Source: Cyathus striatus (taxonomy: Eukaryota; Basidiomycota; Agaricomycetes; Agaricales; Nidulariaceae). Taken from it: a stretch of DNA of 64,000 bases. The stretch covers positions 3,782,001-3,846,000 of the forward strand of contig JAOVFP010000005.1 of assembly GCA_025738555.1 (NCBI GenBank), written 5' to 3'. Position numbers and translations under genes: made by a program. A model generated the notes under the pieces. That model saw nothing but the letters and a program-made list of their open reading frames with translations, did no database searches and was not told the origin of the DNA. Shown here piece after piece: positions 58,611 to 64,000 of this stretch. Position 1 is the first letter of the stretch, and every line of letters starts with the position of its first letter.

Positions 58611-59506
58611 ATGTCTCGTAACCACACCCTTCAGCGTATGCTCACTGCCAATGCACAGTGGGCAGAAGACGTCGAGAAAGCTGAGCCTGGCTTTTTCGCT
58701 GAATGCGCCAAGGGTCAGAATCCCCATGTGGGTACCCGTCTCTCGCTCTCCCAAGATTATTATAGAGTCAAACCCAGATCTTCCCTTTTAGACCCTCTGG
58801 ATTGGATGCGCTGACTCGAGGGTACCCGACTCTGTAATCACTAATGCGAAGCCTGGAGAAATTTTCGTTCATCGCAACATCGCAAAGTACGTACTTGGCG
58901 CATCCTTTTCAATACCCATTCTGACAAAGCATGGCTTCTTAATAGTCAGCTCCACCTTCATGATGATAATGTGTTGTCCGTCTTGCGGTATGCCGTAGAC
59001 TTCCTAGGCGTTGAACACGGTGCTTTTTCTCTTTTCCCTCTTCCTTTAACATCATTTCCAACCAAGTCTTTCCTGTTCTGCCACCCGTTTCATTTCATAT
59101 TATAGTGGTTATTGTCGGTCACACTGAATGCGGCGGCGCTTCAGCATGTCTGCATGCCGTTCAGTCCTCCAAATTCAGCCCGGAGGACCCGGTTACGATA
59201 TCCTCGCTACCAGCTGACTCCGCTCTCAATCGATGGCTCGCCCCGCTGTCAAAGCACGTCAGCTCACTCAAGTTGTCCAGTACGCCCCCTTCGGAGGCGC
59301 TTCCCATCGTTGTTGAAGAGAACGTGAAGATGCAAGTGGAAAACCTGTGTCAGACAATTACGATTCAGGATGCATGGAGTAAAGGGACACCAAAGGGACA
59401 GGATGTATGGGTACATGGTTGGGTATACGATATTGCCAAAGGGAAGCTCAAGGATTTGAATATCTCCCAAGGTCCACCCAATGCAAAGAAAACGCTTTCA
59501 CAGTAA
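58611..59506 (+). CDS. Beta-class carbonic anhydrase
   Basis: A zinc enzyme interconverting CO2 and bicarbonate. Four exons. It starts [20 protein letters not shown]. The zinc and catalytic residues are in [14 protein letters not shown] (Cys, Asp, Arg) and [14 protein letters not shown] (His, Cys). [11 protein letters not shown] and [15 protein letters not shown] are typical, as is the C-terminal [18 protein letters not shown]. The length (about 225 residues) fits fungal cytosolic enzymes such as Nce103. The in-frame stop upstream leaves the ATG at 58611 as the only start, and no targeting peptide is evident. Confidence 0.95.
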
Positions 59507-59834
59507 ATGATTCTCCTGGATTATGGACATGGCTCTACTCCACTGTTATCCACCGGACACATTATTGTTCGGATATCTGTACTTATAATTATATGTTCAG
59601 CCTTTTAGTTTATACGGAATCAAATCAAATGTTTTGAAATATTTCTCTTGTTTTATTGCATGTGGGAGTAGTTCGATGACATACTTGATTACATAATTTG
59701 TAAGTAGGTGGTGCACACAAGATTATTTACGTATGAAACTGAAGCGTGTACTTCATCATGGAGTCGTCTGTCTAGTTTACGACTCCCAACCTGCAGAAAT
59801 ATTTTGAAGATAGCTCTGCTTTTCTGTCTCTGAA
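59507..59834. other. Intergenic, carbonic anhydrase to inositol phosphatase
   Basis: AT-rich spacer, no feature recognised. Confidence 0.45.
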
Positions 59835-61352
59835 ATGTCGGAAACACTTCGCCAGCAACACGGTCAGACTGACCGGCTGCTCGTTCAAATTGCATCATAC
59901 AATACAAACCTGCAAGGAGACCTTGGTCTGCCGCAAGACCTTGTTGACTGGCTTGCACCTACTCTCCAAGTGTCCAGCTTTCTGTCTAGGGAACGAAGAG
60001 CACCTGACATCGTTGTTGTCGGCTTCCAAGAGCTCCTCCCATTGCATTTAGGACGTACGTTTCTTTATTTTACCTAGCGCTACGTCATTGAATCGTGATA
60101 GTCGAATTTTTGTGCAACAGTATCTGGCCTGTCGAGGTCTATTATCAACAACAGAAACGCTCTCATTCTCTCAGAAATAGAGGCGCATGCACCAAAAAAA
60201 GAGAAATACTTTCTAATAGCAAAGGTTGTTAACGTTGGCATCGCCTTGCTTGTTTATGGGAGAGACGATGGCGTTTCTCGGAAAGTTTGTGATGTCGAGA
60301 CTGCATGGACAGGGTGTGGGCCTGCTTACATGGGCAACAAAGGAGCTGTTGGTGTCCGATTTCGTGTATCTGGACACAACGACAGTATTGGAGAGACATT
60401 TACGTGCGTCGCAGAGGGTTGTTCTTGTATTTGACTGACCATACATCACGACCATAGATTCGTGAACTGCCATCTCACTGCTCATAGCCACAAGCTTCCT
60501 GAACGAATTGCCGATTACCGACATATAACAGGATCGTTGTTATTTTCCCCCTTGTCTGGAACTAAAGCGCCGAGCACGATCTACGATACATCTCATTTGT
60601 TCATTCTTGGGGATCTCAACTTTCGTCTGGATGTTCCGGAATCACATCCTCTGGCAGTGATACTTAAATTACCGCAGTTTGCAGATGCCATCATATCTGA
60701 AAGCGCCCGCGAGGAACTGAAGGAATTTGACCAACTGACGATAGAGAAACGTAAAGGAACCATATTTAACGGACTCCGCGAAGGAGAATTTTGGAAATTT
60801 AAGTGCACCTATAAATATAAGCTTGGCAAGGTGGACGAATACAAGCAAGTTAAACTATTACAGTTCATGAAATATGTCTAATGCCAATCTTAGCTTGAGA
60901 CGAACCCCTTCATGGACGGACCGAGTACTGTATGCTACGTACAGTGATACACCGGATGCTCCAGACGCGTCAAATATTACGAACTTGTTATATACGAGCA
61001 TCCCTTCTTACACAACATCGGACCATGTATGTTCCTGTGTTTGGATTGTTTTTTTCTCCCTGACGTATTATGCTAGAAACCAGTCGTTGCTCTACTGTCC
61101 CTTCCTCCTCCTACGACATCTGCTAGTCTCCCTACGGTCCAGCTACCGTCCGACTTCAGACCAGTACCTGACAGCTTGGCAAACGGAAAGCGATATATGG
61201 GAAGAACTCTTGACCGCATTATAGGCCTTACATGGTGGGTGCTAACGATTCTTGGTGCCGGATCTGGTCTGGTTGGGATTTTCAATTTTGTCATTGGAAT
61301 TGGTGCATGGTCGTGGTGGAAGTCAAGACCTATACCTACGGATGATGTGTGA
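59835..61352 (+). CDS. Inositol polyphosphate 5-phosphatase with C-terminal membrane segment
   Basis: Removes the 5-phosphate from phosphoinositides or soluble inositol phosphates. Blocks of the Mg-dependent 5-phosphatase fold occur in order: IASYNTNLQGDLG, APDIVVVGFQELLPLHLG, GPAYMGNKGAVGVRFRV, FVNCHLTAHSHKLPER, LFILGDLNFRLDVPES, KCTYKYKLGKVDEY, LRRTPSWTDRVLYA and SYTTSDHKPVVALL. The catalytic Asp/Asn/His residues are present. After a Pro/Ser-rich linker a hydrophobic region (TWWVLTILGAGSGLVGIFNF) suggests membrane anchoring near the C-terminus, absent from many soluble relatives. Four or more introns. The substrate cannot be told from sequence. Confidence 0.92.
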
Positions 61353-61594
61353 GACCCCTGCCTGTGTTATCCATTACTATTACAAGTGTGTGCATTGGAC
61401 ATATTATACCAATATATTGATATGCTACACTAAATATCTAGCAGTGTTTTAATGCCTTACTGGCAATTCGTATTCTGCCACCGCGCAAACATCCCGGTCT
61501 CCCTTCAATTTATGGTATCTGACCTGTCTTCGTCTCCTCCATCTCACACTGTCGATATTGAATGAATAGTTAAAACGAACATTGCTAACGAAAC
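61353..61594. other. Short spacer between convergent genes
   Basis: No feature recognised between the phosphatase stop and the phospholipase stop. Confidence 0.45.
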
Positions 61595-64000
61595 TCACAG
61601 TCCGGTAATAGAACCGATCAATAAAACGGCGAGCACGATAAAGCCTCCAATCACTAGCCCTTTGTGTTTCGACACGGAGTCCTTGGCTGTGTCTAGCCCC
61701 TGCGGGTCAGGGTCCATATTCTTCGTTTTTCTGTTGGGAAGAACGGAACTGGAAGGTGGATTTTGATCATCGTAGCAATAGCGGCCAAAACATTGTGAAC
61801 AGATGTCTGAACGGGCTATTGCCGGCTTCTCTTTAAATCTTGCTCTATCTATAGCAGCACATTGTATACATTTTCCGAAATCAGGATCCGGTGAGTTGGT
61901 GTTTGGTACGAAGCCGCCAACAGTGTTGGCATGAGTTTGGTCAAGGAAGAGTTGTGTGAACTTCTGAGTATACGATAGCTTAAAGGTGTCAGTGCTGTCA
62001 AGGAAGACTGAATGGATGATAGATGAATTACAGCTAAGTATATGCGTACTTCGTAACAGGATAATCTCCATTCAGAGGCGGTGAATTTGGGAGATATACC
62101 ACAAGTGGGTACTCTGGAGGATCTTGGTTAGGATTGCATCCGAAGAAAGTTGGACGCCGATTTGTTCCGGTGGATATGAAGTCGTTAGCTGTAGTTGGAA
62201 TTGGCGGGAATGGTTGGTGCTATTTACAACGTATATAGATAACATCACGAGTCAACGTTTCATTGACTGTTTTGCTCACTGTTAAATTTAGTATGCCTGC
62301 ATTTCGATTCCGGGTGAAGATAAGGGACGAGCCGCTGTAGTAAAATCGGTCAGAAATTGTAGAACCTCTACTAAAAGCGCATAGCTCACTCAGGCCAGCT
62401 GTCATCATTATCGGATGTTGCATCCACAGCAATAATGACGTCTACATTTCGTGCCTTGACCATCAACGGCCCAAGAGGTATGTTTTCACCGTTTAAACCT
62501 CCATCCACTAGCTCTAGCCATGGATCTTCAGAGTCTTCGAATGTGGTGTTGGAGATACCTTGGAAAGGACTAAAATGTTAAGTCAGTGCAAACTAGGCTA
62601 ATTCACACTATCGAACGGTCAGACTTAGGCCAGTTTGCGACATCTTCATTTCTGGATCGAGCTTCATCGACTAAGCGCCGTAGAATAAAGGTGAGAGCTG
62701 AAAAGCTCACGTCCGGAACACTGAGGTCATTGCTTGCTCTATTCAAAATTTCCTGGAAACTAATGAGCCCATGGTAAGTTTAGATTTTTAAATGATTACT
62801 ACGTACGCTGAAAAGACTACTACTTGTTCCTAGGACGAAACCAATTTCGTCAAACCCCGTTACACATTTATCTTCTTCCATCGGCCGACCACCAGTAATA
62901 TTTGTTCCAATGAATGTGAGATTCGCAGCTGCAGAAAGACCGGGGTCGAACGATGTAAATTCTAGCGGTGATACCTTGAAAGAGAATCAGAAGGGCCGGA
63001 AACTGATGAAAAACATATCGGAGACCTCATAAACGGTAGAATTTGGCGACAACTTCCCAGTAGTATTACGGGATCTGACGGGACGCGAATTGATAAGAAT
63101 GAGGGGAAAGGGCACACTTTTGTTCTGATAGCTTGGAGAAAGCGGAACATGAGACCAAAGTTGACCGGCGCCGTGTGCTGAATCATTGGTAAAGAAGTTC
63201 TGTCTTGTGGTCTGGTTTAGGAAGTGATATGAAATAGCCCTATATATGGAATACAAGGCTGTAAGCATGTCTTTAGCAGCTGAAGCAACATGTGGCATAC
63301 CGTGACCACGGGTCGGTTATACTGGTATCGCTGATGGCAATGTCATTAAGAACGAAGCGGTGAAATAGAATATACTCAAACTACTCACAAGCCAGCGGCT
63401 GCTTTAGCTTTCGCACTTCCTATCAAACTACCAAAAAAATCTTGGTTGTCTTTGCTAAAAATGTTTACCCCATCTGGAGTGACAAGATCCAAGTCAAGGA
63501 GCCAGCCTTGTCGGCTATTGCCATCACCAAAGACTAGCTCAGGTATAGTGGGCCATTCATTGGCATAGAGTGAACCGGTTAGCCACGAGCCACCTACATT
63601 CAATTTAATGAAAGATTTCAGTTTAAAATTAAACATTTTTCGTCAGCAATTACCTGATAAGCCTGATATGTATGATGCAGTCTGTAAAAGTCCTCCAGTT
63701 CCCGCATCCCTTGAGGAAATATTGCGCATGTCCAAAGCAGACAGTACGCCTGCACCGTATTGTGCTGCTCGGTATCCCCCGCCGCTAAGAGCAATTCCGA
63801 GGGTCGGAAAGTTATCTTCAAAGCTTGTGATATCATACTGGATTTGAGATCCATTTCCTAGCCATGTATTCCAAGCGTCTTTCACAACGCCTATCTGCCT
63901 TGAATGCACATAATCCAATTCTTCCTGATGTAGACTTTGATTCTGTGCAGTGAATGTACGAATGAGACCGCCATCTACCGGACATGTCAAATTCACACTA
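61595..64000 (-). CDS. Lysophospholipase / phospholipase B, 5' end beyond window
   Basis: A secreted or surface esterase that releases fatty acids from (lyso)phospholipids. The visible part begins before MNLTCPVDGGLIRTFT, so the signal peptide is missing at the right edge. Catalytic motifs are intact: LGIALSGGGYRAAQYGAGVL, the nucleophile motif GLSG/GSWLTGSL (split by an intron near 63602-63653), and the catalytic Asp in LVDGGLNGENIPLG. Cysteine-rich CIQCAAIDRAR and ICSQCFGRYCYDD follow. The C-terminus ends in a hydrophobic helix (GGFIVLAVLLIGSITGL), where many relatives have a GPI signal. Many short introns interrupt the gene. Confidence 0.92.

Noticed and set aside
58423..58791. Plus-strand frame of about 122 codons with a hydrophobic start
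   Set aside because: It overlaps the first exon of the carbonic anhydrase in another frame and has no recognisable domain.

Overview
The window is nuclear DNA of a filamentous basidiomycete, most probably a mushroom-forming Agaricomycete. Genes are closely packed on both strands and cut by many 45-70 bp GT..AG introns. The encoded proteins (RPL26, RPL7, VMA8, BET3, BUD23, GAA1, TAF7 and others) are fungal in type, and the mobile DNA is a fungal chromodomain Ty3 element. I cannot name the species.

The window has two compartments. Bases 1 to about 15,400 are repeat-rich and carry no recognisable host gene. A segment of at least 2 kb with almost no CpG (1-2093) is interrupted by an 8.2 kb Ty3/gypsy chromovirus-type retrotransposon on the minus strand (2099-10295). 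It has 665 bp LTRs, a 5 bp AAATC target duplication, gag, a broken pol (protease, RT, RNase H, integrase, chromodomain) and an extra spliced gene on the opposite strand with a Zn2Cys6-like cysteine pattern. Further right are an 85 bp tandem repeat crowded with CCATTGTT motifs, a set of small hairpins, and a candidate non-autonomous DNA transposon (12560-15013) that holds a 613 bp solo LTR with an ATAGG target duplication. CpG content differs sharply between these layers, which suggests successive insertions decaying by cytosine methylation.

From about 15.7 kb to the right edge the sequence is ordinary euchromatin with roughly one gene per 2 kb. In order: RPL26 (+), V-ATPase subunit D (-), XAP5/FAM50 (-), mitochondrial uS13 (+), BET3 (+), BUD23 (+), BCS1 (-, with an apparent 1 bp frameshift), a J-domain/ankyrin/RGG protein (+), LUC7 (+), a large conserved protein of unknown function (+), an unresolved exon cluster (-), GAA1 (+), TAF7 (-), a SAM37/metaxin protein (-), a secreted pectate lyase-like protein (+), an AP endonuclease (+), OTU1 (-), an HSP12-type protein (+), a CHMP7-like ESCRT-III protein (-), three tandem cysteine-rich membrane proteins (-), an aldo/keto reductase (-), RPL7 (+) with an intronic C/D snoRNA, a beta carbonic anhydrase (+), an inositol polyphosphate 5-phosphatase (+) and a phospholipase B cut by the right edge (-).

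Most genes are unrelated housekeeping functions (ribosome and translation, splicing, secretion, GPI anchoring, mitochondrial import and assembly). The only local family is the run of three membrane-protein paralogs at 49.7-54.3 kb. Exon joins were read by eye from splice sites and conserved protein motifs, so start-to-end extents are firmer than individual intron borders.
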